NCBI RefSeq assembly: GCF_010015475.1
Contig: NZ_SSNI01000048.1
Location: 1 to 40,763 of the forward strand
DNA from: Pontibacter pamirensis
Lineage (GTDB): Bacteria > Bacteroidota > Bacteroidia > Cytophagales > Hymenobacteraceae
Direction: 5' to 3'
Length of the DNA stretch: 40,763 nt
Positions 1 to 7,821 of this stretch are shown piece after piece (position 1 is the stretch's first letter; every line of letters starts with the position of its first letter). The notes under the pieces are model-generated. The model saw only the letters and a program-made list of their open reading frames with translations, had not been told where the DNA came from and searched no databases. The position numbers and the translations under genes were made by a program.

Positions 1-115
1 GCGCCCGGCGTGGGTGAGCGCCGACAGCTGGTACGCCTCCGTAGAGAACCTGAAGTTCCTGAGAAACCAGGAAGTGGGTTTTCTGGTGGGGCTGGAGGCA
101 AACCGCACCGGTTGA
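1..115 (+). mobile_element. IS4/IS701-type transposase fragment, truncated at both visible ends
   Basis: The frame beginning at base 2 reads through to a TGA at 113-115 and contains SADSWYASVENLKFLRN followed by GFLVGLEANRT. This is the pattern I know from the DDE domain of IS4/IS701-type transposases, where an acidic residue precedes W-Y-x-S and a G-L-x-x-N-R segment follows. The left part lies outside the window. The frame does not continue into the usual transposase C-terminus: within a few codons of N-R-T it meets a stop and the sequence becomes unrelated. It is therefore an IS remnant whose right side is lost, probably by deletion or recombination. Confidence 0.7.
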
Positions 116-282
116 TGTTGACAACACAGCAGAAAGCTTCCAATGGAACAATCACCTGGCAGCACTTCATCTATGAAAAGCTCACCGATGATGCTTTTAA
201 AATGACATTTGAAGTGAGCAGGGATGGCAACACCTGGCATATGGTTGACTACCTGGTTTTCAACCGTATGTCAGCAGGTTAA
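115..282 (+). pseudogene. 3' tail of a DUF1579-like gene
   Basis: An open frame of about 55 codons reads TITWQHFIYEKLTDDAFKM, then SRDGNTWHMVDYLVFNR, and ends with TAA. The pairing of a W-x-x-F-x-Y-x-K-L strand with a S-x-D-G-x-x-W signature and a terminal Y-x-x-x-R is typical of the last strands of DUF1579-like lipid- or ligand-binding proteins of about 150-190 residues. Only the last third is present, and it starts exactly where the transposase fragment ends, so the gene was cut by an IS-linked rearrangement. The methionine at 115 is probably not a natural start. Confidence 0.5.
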
Positions 283-617
283 ACCGGAACAGGTGCAAAG
301 ATGTGCATTAGGCAGGTTTTTACACCGGCAGCCTGCCAGGAAATCAATTACTTCCAGCAGGAACAGGTGAGAGTCCACTTGGTGTGCTGAATCCCTTCAT
401 CATACATGGACCCGCAAAAGTGAAAGATAAAAGTGGCATTATAGTTATATTTAATAGTCCTGTTCTGTTTATCCGTTGATGTGGACAGCCAAACGGAACA
501 AGCCCTGTTTAGCTAACAGTTGGCGGAAGTTCCTACCTCATGTAAAAGAATAGTTTCGTCTGTTTCCAACACCTTGTATGATGATTTTTTAAGAATAGCA
601 CCTTATAAACTCGTTAA
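283..617. other. Intergenic region, no gene seen
   Basis: No credible coding frame. A possible hairpin lies at about 309-340 (GGCAGG pairing with CCTGCC), which could terminate the upstream remnant. The rest is AT-rich leader before the cyclase. Confidence 0.4.
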
Positions 618-1838
618 ATGAACATCGTTAAACGCATAACAGACCTGGGTACAAATAAGCAAACCGACCCGGTCTATAATAAGCACATAAGGTTTACCAA
701 TTCGGTAGCCTTGTTTGTTTGCTTTTTTATCGTTCAAAACGCCGCCTTGGCTTTTTTCTACAATCAGCCTCTCCTTCTTTTGGTTTACATGCTGCATTTT
801 ATATCGATTGCCCTAGTGCCTGTTTTTAGTTATAGGGGGAAAAGGGTTCTGGCCAGCGCCTGGTTTAGTAGCGTGGCCATCCTATTCGTTACTTTTTATT
901 CTATTGAGTTCAACTTGGCCAGCTATAATTTTGTTTTTCTGCCAATGATTGTGTTTTTGCAGTTCTTTCTTTTCTCTGCCACAGAAAAAAAGCAAATTAT
1001 CATCTTCACAGTCATCACTATAATTTGTTTTGCGGGTGCCATAGTATGGCAAGAACTGCAAATGCGTTTGCTTATACCTGTTCCTAAAGGGCTTTTGGAG
1101 GCACAAAGGTGGAATTCACTAATCGGCATCCCTTTTTTAAGTATAGCTTTTGGTATTTATGCCCATTCTACGATTCATGATGCAGAGCAGGAGGTGGCCA
1201 GGGAAAAAGAAAAAACAGAGCAACTTCTGCTCAATAATTTGCCCCAAGCTGTGGCGGAGCGGTTTAAAAATGACCAGTCATATTTAGCAGAAGGCTATCC
1301 ATCGGTCAGTGTGCTTTTTGCCGACATCGTGGGGTTTACCCGCTTTTCAGAAAAGGTAGCACCTGATGACTTGGTCCAATTCCTGAATGAAGTATTTTCA
1401 AAATTTGATTCCTTGACCGAAGCCTTTGGGTTGGAAAAGATTAAAACCATTGGCGATGCCTACATGGTGGCCGGAGGGGTACCTGTCCCTTCGGATAATC
1501 ATCTGCAAAGGGTTTGCAGGATGGCAATCAAAATACAAGAGGTCATTCAGGAAATCAAAAGCCCTGATGGAGAACCGTTGCGTATGCGCGTCGGCATCAG
1601 TACCGGACCAGTAACAGCGGGTGTCATTGGGGTAAAGAAATTCATTTACGACCTGTGGGGCGATACAGTCAATACCGCCAGTCGGATGGAATCACTTGCT
1701 GAAGGTGGAAGTATTCAGATAACCGGCGACGTCTACGAAATTATCAAAAATGAATTTGACTGCATAGCACGGGGAACGATTCAGGTGAAAGGCAAGGGAG
1801 CCATGGCGACTTATTTATTGATAGGAGCCAAGGCATGA
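618..1838 (+). CDS. Membrane-anchored class III adenylate cyclase
   Basis: Predicted to make cAMP from ATP at the cytoplasmic membrane. Residues 25-185 form about six hydrophobic helices; a short charged linker (190-215) leads into a class III cyclase catalytic domain (225-403). Visible catalytic residues are the two metal-binding aspartates D236 (FADIVGFT) and D280 (KTIGDAYM), the base-selecting pair K276 and D345 (IYDLWGD), which specify adenine rather than guanine, and the transition-state residues N352 and R356 (NTASRMES). The 406-residue length fits a 6TM-cyclase. The start at 618 places the first helix naturally. It stands alone, with no operon partner. A Crp-family gene follows 1 kb downstream, but its cyclase link is not shown by the sequence. 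Confidence 0.88.
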   Translation: MNIVKRITDLGTNKQTDPVYNKHIRFTNSVALFVCFFIVQNAALAFFYNQPLLLLVYMLHFISIALVPVFSYRGKRVLASAWFSSVAILFVTFYSIEFNLASYNFVFLPMIVFLQFFLFSATEKKQIIIFTVITIICFAGAIVWQELQMRLLIPVPKGLLEAQRWNSLIGIPFLSIAFGIYAHSTIHDAEQEVAREKEKTEQLLLNNLPQAVAERFKNDQSYLAEGYPSVSVLFADIVGFTRFSEKVAPDDLVQFLNEVFSKFDSLTEAFGLEKIKTIGDAYMVAGGVPVPSDNHLQRVCRMAIKIQEVIQEIKSPDGEPLRMRVGISTGPVTAGVIGVKKFIYDLWGDTVNTASRMESLAEGGSIQITGDVYEIIKNEFDCIARGTIQVKGKGAMATYLLIGAKA

Positions 1839-2098
1839 ACGGGTGAATAGCACTTGTCTTGTCCTGATATAGGTTGATAAATTTTTCTCTTGGAGATGGT
1901 TTTCTTCAGATGCTTTTACAACCAACAGTCTTTGTACTTACCATGATAGGTGTTATAGGAGTCTTTCAAACCATCTCTTTATGAAGCTTAACCAAGCTAT
2001 TTCCAGAAAATAGGATAATAGATCAAAAAGAGCATCTAAGCAGGGATTCCGGGGCGAGTGTCTGAATGGGTATTTTGTACCTACGAACGGTTTTGAGC

Positions 2099-2485
2099 CT
2101 ATATGCTTTCAATGACAGTTTTAAGTTTCTGGCTCACTTCTTTGGCTATTGCTTCTAAGTCAGCATTGCCTATGGCTGACATGGATTCCATTGGGTTGAT
2201 AGCGGTTACCTCTACCTCCCCGTTCTCATGTTCCTGCACCAGCACGTTGCAGGGAAGCATCACGCCAATTTTATCTTCTTGCCCGATTGCCTCATAGGCA
2301 AGCTTCGGGTTACACGCACCCAGGATTTTATACTCCCTGAAATCCACATCAAGCTTTTCCTTTAACTTTTCCTTGAGGTCAATCTCTGATATCACGCCGA
2401 AGCCCTCGCTGCCAAGAGCGGCTCTGGTCTTCTCTAATGCATCCTGGTAGCTGTAGTTTACTTTTTTGGTGATGTGGTAGTTCAT
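2099..2485 (-). CDS. DUF302 family protein
   Basis: A 128-residue soluble protein that matches the DUF302 pattern: an N-terminal strand-helix unit with a T-R-A-A-L-G-S-E-G-F-G-V segment, then FREYKILGACNPKLAYEA, then GVMLPCNVLVQE, ending in an amphipathic helix. Two cysteines (in GACNP and MLPCN) are conserved in the family as I remember it. The biochemical function of DUF302 is unknown; it often sits near sulfur or redox genes, and here it is divergent from a Crp/Fnr regulator followed by an MBL-rhodanese gene. A palindrome at 2618-2633, similar to one before the MBL gene, lies upstream of its start, so the two are probably co-regulated. Confidence 0.85.
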   Translation of the reverse strand: MNYHITKKVNYSYQDALEKTRAALGSEGFGVISEIDLKEKLKEKLDVDFREYKILGACNPKLAYEAIGQEDKIGVMLPCNVLVQEHENGEVEVTAINPMESMSAIGNADLEAIAKEVSQKLKTVIESI

Positions 2486-2617
2486 AGCAAAAAAATGGAT
2501 GGTGTTTCCTTAAATACGAGAAGATGATGCGCGTGTTTATGTACCAGTTAGTCCACACATTAACAGGCCCTTGCTCCTGAAATCAGGGGTTATAAAAGCA
2601 AGTCTACATCCTGCCAG

Positions 2618-2633
2618 TGTAACAAAAGTCACA
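2618..2633. promoter_or_regulatory. Crp/Fnr-type operator in the DUF302/regulator divergent region
   Basis: TGTAACAAAAGTCACA is a near-perfect dyad (one mismatch) with 6-bp arms and a 4-bp spacer, the geometry bound by Crp/Fnr dimers. It differs in only two positions from the perfect palindrome at 3693-3708. A second, wider dyad (CCAGTGT...ACACTGG, 2614-2639) encloses it. It is 133 bp upstream of the DUF302 start and about 280 bp upstream of the regulator start, so it could serve both. Confidence 0.55.
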
Positions 2634-2910
2634 CACTGGTTCTGATTAAAGAGTTAACTTTGTTGGCTACGCCGGTTCTGGAGTACGGACTGAATAATCA
2701 GTCTCAGCCTTCTTTTTACCGTTAAAAGAAAAGAAGTGCCACTTTCTGCCGCTGTTGCAAAGCGTTAACCTGACACACATGCCCTCATCGGCTGTTTTGG
2801 AAGGCTGAAAACCTCCAAATCCGTGAGGCTAATGCTTTTAACAGTCACTTTATTACGGGTTAAGAGAACCTGGGAGTAGTAAACAAAATATCTGACTAAG
2901 CTTCCTTTAT

Positions 2911-3561
2911 ATGCCTATTGAACTTCCACTTATCACAGATCCTGTTTTGCTTGAAGAGATAGAAAAGAACGGCAAAATTCAGGAGTTTGAGCCTGGGCAG
3001 GCCATCATTGAGCCGGGGCAGTACATCAAGATGGTGCCCATCATCCTGGAGGGGTCTGTTAAAGTGATGCGGACCGATGAAGAAGGGCATGAGCTGCTGC
3101 TCTACTACATCGAAGGCGGGGACACCTGTGCCGTTTCCCTGACCTGTTGCAGTACCTCAAGCCCCAGCGACATCAAGGCAGTGGCGGAGGAAAGAACAAG
3201 GGTATTGGGAGTTCCTGTCCGGAAGCATGAGGAGTGGACGAATGAGTTTCGCCAGTGGAAGGACTTTGTCGCCATGACCTACCAGAAGCGCTTTCAGGAG
3301 ATGCTCAGGGCCATTGATGATGTGGCCTTCAGGAAAATGGACGAGCGCCTGCTCCGGTACCTGGTGGTCAAGTCAAAGCAGCTGAATACGCTGGAACTGT
3401 CGGTTACTCACCAGGAAATCGCCAATGAGCTGGGCACCTCCCGGGAGGTTATCTCCAGGCTGCTCAAGCAACTGGAGAACCGCAAGTTGGTGGAGCTGGA
3501 AAGAAACAAAATCTATGTGCGCCATGATCTGGAACAATTCCTCGAGAGCCTTTCCCGCTAA
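2911..3561 (+). CDS. Crp/Fnr family transcriptional regulator
   Basis: A 216-residue regulator with an N-terminal cNMP-binding-like beta roll (about 20-115), a long dimer helix (115-150) and a C-terminal winged helix-turn-helix (165-205: SVTHQEIANELGTSREVIS). No [4Fe-4S] Fnr cysteine cluster is present at the N-terminus. Instead C73, C79 and C80 sit in the roll (GDTCAVSLTCC), where cAMP-binding proteins would have their phosphate cassette, so cAMP binding is doubtful and a redox or sulfur signal is possible. Two matching palindromes flank the gene, one on each side, which suggests that it controls the DUF302 gene and the MBL-rhodanese gene. The start at 2911 gives the normal family length. 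Confidence 0.85.
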   Translation: MPIELPLITDPVLLEEIEKNGKIQEFEPGQAIIEPGQYIKMVPIILEGSVKVMRTDEEGHELLLYYIEGGDTCAVSLTCCSTSSPSDIKAVAEERTRVLGVPVRKHEEWTNEFRQWKDFVAMTYQKRFQEMLRAIDDVAFRKMDERLLRYLVVKSKQLNTLELSVTHQEIANELGTSREVISRLLKQLENRKLVELERNKIYVRHDLEQFLESLSR

Positions 3562-3692
3562 GTCGGCCTCTGTTTATACAGGATTATATATAAGGGGCTT
3601 AAGCTCCTTTCGTAAAGATATTCTTCCAGTAACCTTCATTTATAAGAGTTTCCTGTTTTCCCAAGTTCTACAAAAGGGAGCGTAAGCCCTTA

Positions 3693-3708
3693 TGTGACAA
3701 GAGTCACA
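3693..3708. promoter_or_regulatory. Perfect Crp/Fnr-type operator before the MBL-rhodanese gene
   Basis: TGTGACAAGAGTCACA is a perfect 6-bp dyad with a 4-bp spacer. Its centre (3700.5) lies about 43 bp before the start point expected from the TACCTTTG element at 3730-3737, close to the -41.5 position used by Crp/Fnr proteins for class II activation. The regulator gene immediately upstream is the obvious candidate binder. Confidence 0.65.
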
Positions 3709-3711
3709 GAC

Positions 3712-3737
3712 ATTGCCTTGTATGGTATCTACCTTTG
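3712..3737 (+). promoter_or_regulatory. Bacteroidota-type promoter for the MBL-rhodanese gene
   Basis: TACCTTTG (3730-3737) fits the TAnnTTTG -7 consensus of Bacteroidota, with a weak TTG at 3713-3715 at roughly the right -33 distance. The weak -33 box and the adjacent dyad at 3693-3708 suggest a promoter that depends on an activator. Confidence 0.5.
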
Positions 3738-3773
3738 TATCATATATTCAGACAAAAGGAAAACGATAGGAAC

Positions 3774-5114
3774 ATGAAAATAAAACAATTTGAAGACAAG
3801 GGACTGGCGCATTACTCCTATGCTGTGCTCAGTGAATGCGAACGGGAAATAGTACTCATAGACCCTGCTCGCGACCCACAGTCCTACTATGACTATGCAG
3901 CGGCGAACAACGCAAAAATTGTGGGGGTGATAGAAACGCACCCCCACGCGGATTTTGTGAGTTCGCACCTGGAGATACACCAGCAGACCGGCGCCACTAT
4001 TTACACCCATAGCCTGGTAGCGGCAGACTACCCACACCAGGCGTTTGATGAGGGCGCTGTGCTGGAATTGGGTAAAATCAAGCTCAGGTCGTTGCACACA
4101 CCCGGTCACTCCCCGGACGGTATCATCATTGTGCTGGAGCACGAGGGAAAAGACAAGGCTGTGTTCACGGGCGACACGCTTTTCATTGGTGACGTAGGAC
4201 GCCCGGACCTGCGGGAGAGTGCGGGCAACATTACAGCGAAAAGGGAAGAGCTGGCCCGGCAGATGTACCACAGCACCCGTGAAAAGCTGATGAAGCTGGA
4301 CGATAATGTGGAGGTGCTTCCAGCCCACGGCGCAGGCACCCTCTGCGGAAAGGGGCTGAGCGAGGCTAACAGCAGCACCATTGGTGCGGAGAAGTTCGGG
4401 AACCTTGCCCTGCAGGAGATGAGCGAGGAGGCTTTTGTGAAAATGATTACAGAGGACCAGCCTTTCATCCCGAAGTACTTTGGCTATGATGTGGACCTGA
4501 ACAAAAAAGGAGCGCCGGCTTACCTGGAGTCCCTGCAAGGGGTAAGGGTGCTGAAGAAGAACGCGGTGCCTGAGGCGGGTGTTCTGGTAGTGGACGGACG
4601 ACCACAGGAGCAGTATAAAAAAGGCCATATAGCAGGTGCCATCAACATCCAGAACGGAGATAAGTTCGAGACCTGGCTGGGCAGCATCGTGGGGCCGGAC
4701 GAAAAGTTCTTCTTAGTCGCAGCGTCAGAAGAAGCCCTGAACCAGCTAATGGAGAAAGCAGCTAAGATTGGCTATGAACTGTTAGTGGAGGGGGCCTTTG
4801 TGTATGACAAAGAAGGCGGTAAAGCAAGCGAGGCTTTCGACAGAGAGACTTTCAAGGCCGAAGAGAATGGCTTTACCGTGGTTGACATCCGCAACAGCAG
4901 TGAGACAAAGGCCGGCAAGTTCTTCCAGCAATCCATCAACATTCCCTTGCCTGAACTGCGGGAACGAGCCAGGGAGATTCCGACAGACAAACCCGTGGTG
5001 GTGCACTGTGCCGGAGGATACCGCTCTGCAGCCGGAAGCAGTATTCTGGAAAGCCTGCTCCCGGTAAAAGTGCTGGATATGAGTGAAGCAGTGACAGCGT
5101 TAAAAAACAATTAG
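3774..5114 (+). CDS. MBL-fold persulfide-dioxygenase-like protein with two rhodanese domains
   Basis: A 446-residue cytoplasmic protein with a metallo-beta-lactamase domain (about 1-240) and two rhodanese domains (about 260-345 and 360-445). Metal ligands are visible in THPHADF, HTPGHSPDG, GDTLFIGDVGRPDL and LPAHGAG. The usual HxHxDH has F instead of the last H, consistent with the single-iron site of ETHE1-like persulfide dioxygenases. The first rhodanese lacks a catalytic cysteine (FLVAASEEA); the second keeps it (VVHCAGGYRSA). It probably oxidises or transfers sulfane sulfur. I chose the ATG at 3774 over an in-frame ATG at 3735, because 3735 overlaps the predicted promoter while 3774 follows a GATAGGAAC leader and begins the conserved MKIKQF. 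Two other functions remain possible, a hydrolase or a pure sulfurtransferase. Confidence 0.85.
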   Translation: MKIKQFEDKGLAHYSYAVLSECEREIVLIDPARDPQSYYDYAAANNAKIVGVIETHPHADFVSSHLEIHQQTGATIYTHSLVAADYPHQAFDEGAVLELGKIKLRSLHTPGHSPDGIIIVLEHEGKDKAVFTGDTLFIGDVGRPDLRESAGNITAKREELARQMYHSTREKLMKLDDNVEVLPAHGAGTLCGKGLSEANSSTIGAEKFGNLALQEMSEEAFVKMITEDQPFIPKYFGYDVDLNKKGAPAYLESLQGVRVLKKNAVPEAGVLVVDGRPQEQYKKGHIAGAINIQNGDKFETWLGSIVGPDEKFFLVAASEEALNQLMEKAAKIGYELLVEGAFVYDKEGGKASEAFDRETFKAEENGFTVVDIRNSSETKAGKFFQQSINIPLPELRERAREIPTDKPVVVHCAGGYRSAAGSSILESLLPVKVLDMSEAVTALKNN

Positions 5115-5422
5115 GGATTTTGTACAATTACCCAAATATTCATTAAGCCCACTATACCTGTAAATCAAAAGAAGGATGATTCATTTAAAAATTATTAAAA
5201 TACCATTAGTTTGCCTCGGTTTAAACATAAGATTTCAAGAATAATTCTTCTCTCCGCTTTACTATCTTCCAGTATCTAATCTGTACTTCTTTCATCCATT
5301 CATCATGCCTACTAACATTTTCTTCACTACAAATGTGAAGCTCAGCTAACAAACTAAGGCGACTGCCGTTTGGAGAAATAGAGCACCGCATGATTTTTTT
5401 AACCTAAAATATCGAGCAAGCC
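5115..5422. other. Intergenic region at the edge of the foreign block
   Basis: AT-rich; no credible coding frame, RNA gene or clear terminator recognised. Base composition changes visibly just after it, at about 5423, where the GC-rich repeat lipoprotein gene begins. Confidence 0.4.
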
Positions 5423-6955
5423 ATGGATTTTAATAAATTGAAAGCGAGACAAAGGCAAGACGAAATCTCCTTTGGGGTGCGAGCCAGCCTTAAGGCGCCG
5501 ACGATCAAAGGCAATCGAGATGGTGATCTCCCGTACGAGAAGATAAAGCGATGGCAGTGCGTTTTGGATAGAAATCGGATAGTGCTGGGCTTGAATCGCC
5601 TTGGGATACTTTGTCTATCCCTCGTGTTGATTTTTGTTCTCGGTGCATGCGAAGACTTGGAAGACTTGGTGGATAAACCAACGGATAATGGGCAGTCAGG
5701 TGCCTACAAACTCTATGAGTCGGTAGGCATCCAGATCTCGGGCAGGAGCGGCGAGAACATCCAGTTCGGCGACTATTTCAGCGATATGACGGAGGTCTGG
5801 TCGGGTAACCGGGCTGCAGGCGACGGTACGGGTTTCGGCGACTTTCGCGTAACGCTCCCAGTAAATATCGAGGTGAGCGACAGCCAAGACGACACTTTAA
5901 TCGTTAAAGACATCTTTGGCGATAACAAATTCACCTGGCAGCGCCTCGAGTCGCTGAGCGATCAGGCCCGCCGTGTCGGTGGAGTGTTTGAGGTGGACAT
6001 GCCCGTGCTCATCCGCGTATCCGACAGCAAACGCATTTTGATCGACGTAGAAGATATTTTCGGCGACAACTCCTTCACCTGGACCGTCGACACGACGGAC
6101 ACGATCTTAGACGTGGGTCAGATCGTCGGCGGGGTGGGTGGCCCCTTCCGGATCGCGATGTCCGTGACGATTGAGGTGTTCGACAGTCAGGATGTCGAGG
6201 TCGACGTCGAGGACGTGTTCTGCGATATGAATTTCACTTGGAACGGTGGCGCGCAGAGTTCGGCCAGTTTTGTTGGTGGGTCAATGGGTATCGAAATGCC
6301 CCTAACGTTTCGGGTAGAGCGCAGCGAGCGGGTCAGGATCAACCTCGAGGACACTGCAGGGGATATGAAGCTCAACTGGACCGCAGGGGGTAGCGAAGTC
6401 GTCGGCGGCCCTATCCGTTTCGACGTACCGACGAACTTCATCGTCGTCAATAGCCGCGACGTGAACATCGACTTCGAGGATCAGGCCGGCGACAACATTC
6501 TCAACTGGGTGCTCAAGGGGCAGGGGCAGAACCCCACGCCGCCGCAGCTAAATACCCCGGTAACTGCCTCGACCCCGGCTGTGTTCCGTGTGATAGACAG
6601 TAGGGGAGTGAAGATCAACAGCGAAGACTTCTTCGGTGACAACGTGTTTGTATGGAAAGGCCCGTTTCCCCAGGAGGCCCGCCCCGGCCTGGATGTCGCC
6701 GTCTCGGTTTGGGCGCCTACGACGTTTGAGGTAAAAGTCAGCCAAGATGTCAACATCGACGCGGAGGACGTCTACGGCGACAACGTGTTCGCGTGGTACC
6801 CACCCAATATCGACCAAGCATCGCCTCTCCCAGCGTCGGTCTACAAGGTTGTCGGGGACGTGCGACGCGATGTGGTGGGCAGCGACTCGGTGATCATCGA
6901 ATTTGCGAACTTGAACAAGGGCAACCAATACCTCTGGGGGCCTGCACCTGAATAA
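5423..6955 (+). CDS. Lipoprotein with nine tandem ~47-residue G-D-N...W repeats
   Basis: No family recognised. A hydrophobic segment ends in a lipobox (FVLGAC, C76), so the mature protein is probably a surface or periplasmic lipoprotein. The rest is tandem repeats, each ending in E-D-x-F-G-D-N-x-F-x-W; the closing tryptophans are at 126, 172, 220, 273, 319, 362, 411, 458 and 505. Each unit has alternating hydrophobic residues (for example DVNIDAEDVYGDNVFAW), which suggests a beta-propeller, beta-solenoid or stacked beta domains. The 75 residues before the lipobox are too long for a signal peptide; a GTG at 5582 (codon 54) would give a normal one, so the true start may be there. The gene is visibly more GC-rich than its left neighbours, a sign of transfer. 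Confidence 0.7.
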   Translation: MDFNKLKARQRQDEISFGVRASLKAPTIKGNRDGDLPYEKIKRWQCVLDRNRIVLGLNRLGILCLSLVLIFVLGACEDLEDLVDKPTDNGQSGAYKLYESVGIQISGRSGENIQFGDYFSDMTEVWSGNRAAGDGTGFGDFRVTLPVNIEVSDSQDDTLIVKDIFGDNKFTWQRLESLSDQARRVGGVFEVDMPVLIRVSDSKRILIDVEDIFGDNSFTWTVDTTDTILDVGQIVGGVGGPFRIAMSVTIEVFDSQDVEVDVEDVFCDMNFTWNGGAQSSASFVGGSMGIEMPLTFRVERSERVRINLEDTAGDMKLNWTAGGSEVVGGPIRFDVPTNFIVVNSRDVNIDFEDQAGDNILNWVLKGQGQNPTPPQLNTPVTASTPAVFRVIDSRGVKINSEDFFGDNVFVWKGPFPQEARPGLDVAVSVWAPTTFEVKVSQDVNIDAEDVYGDNVFAWYPPNIDQASPLPASVYKVVGDVRRDVVGSDSVIIEFANLNKGNQYLWGPAPE

Positions 6956-6984
6956 AGTGAGCTATATCACGAGGGGGGCCGAGT

Positions 6985-7119
6985 TTAGGCTCTGAAATTG
7001 ATTTGCCGTACGAGGTGGTGAAGCGCCGGAAGCGGGTCTCGAATAAGGAGCCGATCGGAAGCATAAAAAACTGTGGGGCAAATAGTTGTGATGGTTCTAT
7101 AGATGCGCTACATTTTTGA
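6985..7119 (+). pseudogene. Short coding-like remnant echoing the lipoprotein N-terminus
   Basis: After the lipoprotein gene, an open frame without a start codon reads EIDLPYEVVKRRKRVSN and ends at TGA 7117-7119. It resembles the GDLPYEKIKRWQ stretch at codons 34-45 of the preceding ORF, including identical CCGTACGAG bases. It may be the remains of a second copy or of a common flanking module. Function unknown. Confidence 0.3.
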
Positions 7120-7221
7120 GCAATTCTAATACCAAATAAATCAAAGAACCTTCAACAGTAGAAATTTATTGAAGGTCTATGGGATGAGTAAAGAACGGAG
7201 ATTAAGGAAAGTGCTGAGGAA

Positions 7222-7557
7222 TTGCTGAAGAGGAGTAGAAAGATCTCCCACCCCTTAGCGCATGCACGTGTACGGGCCTTTTATTTGTACAAGAGCGGAA
7301 AGAATATGGAGTATGGGAAAATAGCCAAAGAAGTTGGTTATGGCGCTCATGCGGTAGGGCAGTGGTTCAGGCTTTATAAGGAAAAAAGCCTGGAAGCTTG
7401 TCTGGAGATAAATCCGGGAGGCAACAAAAGAGAGTCAGTCATAAGTGGGAAAGTACTGGAGGAATTGAAAGGAAAGCTTTCTGATCCGGTCAACTACTTT
7501 ACTTCTTATAAAGAGATTCATGAGTGGCTGGAAAAGGAGCAATTAGAAAGAGTTTGA
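7222..7557 (+). pseudogene. IS630-type transposase, N-terminal remnant
   Basis: 111 codons from a TTG resemble the DNA-binding half of IS630-family transposases: a first helix-turn-helix (HARVRAFYLYKSGKNMEYGK, AKEVGYGAHAVGQWFRLYKE) and a second one (VNYFTSYKEIHEWLEKE). The frame is open upstream for a few codons (EIKESAEELLKRS), preceded by a stop. The catalytic DDE half, normally 200 or more residues, is missing, and the sequence after 7557 is unrelated. This is an IS scar between the repeat lipoprotein and the large minus-strand genes. Confidence 0.65.
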
Positions 7558-7561
7558 AATT

Positions 7562-7747
7562 ACAGTTAAGAGCTGACACTTGTAGTTCAAGGGGTATGGT
7601 CTTAGACCTGATGTTCAGTTGGTTCAGTTCCCTGAGAACACGTCCTATCTCTGTCTCCGGAATGTTGATCATAATTAAGATATTTTTGTCAATGTAGCCA
7701 AAACGCTCCTGTACAACCGGAAACGCTTTTATAAATGTAACTACACC
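7562..7747 (-). pseudogene. Coding-like fragment of unknown origin
   Basis: The minus strand is open for about 60 codons and reads like a real protein: FPVVQERFGYIDKNILIMIN, then IPETEIGRVLRELNQLNIRS. There is no start codon, and a stop lies just upstream. The frame runs into the antisense of the IS630 remnant, so this looks like a gene piece cut by IS insertion. Family not recognised. Confidence 0.3.
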
Positions 7748-7821
7748 TCACTAATTGTGGCTCCCAAATATTGTTCTAACCTCATCACGCCTAGATATGT
7801 TGAAACTCAGTTATACAAATT

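Noticed and set aside
3729..4628. 299-codon minus-strand open frame
   Set aside because: It is fully antisense to the MBL-rhodanese gene, whose motifs are unambiguous; its own translation has no recognisable domain.
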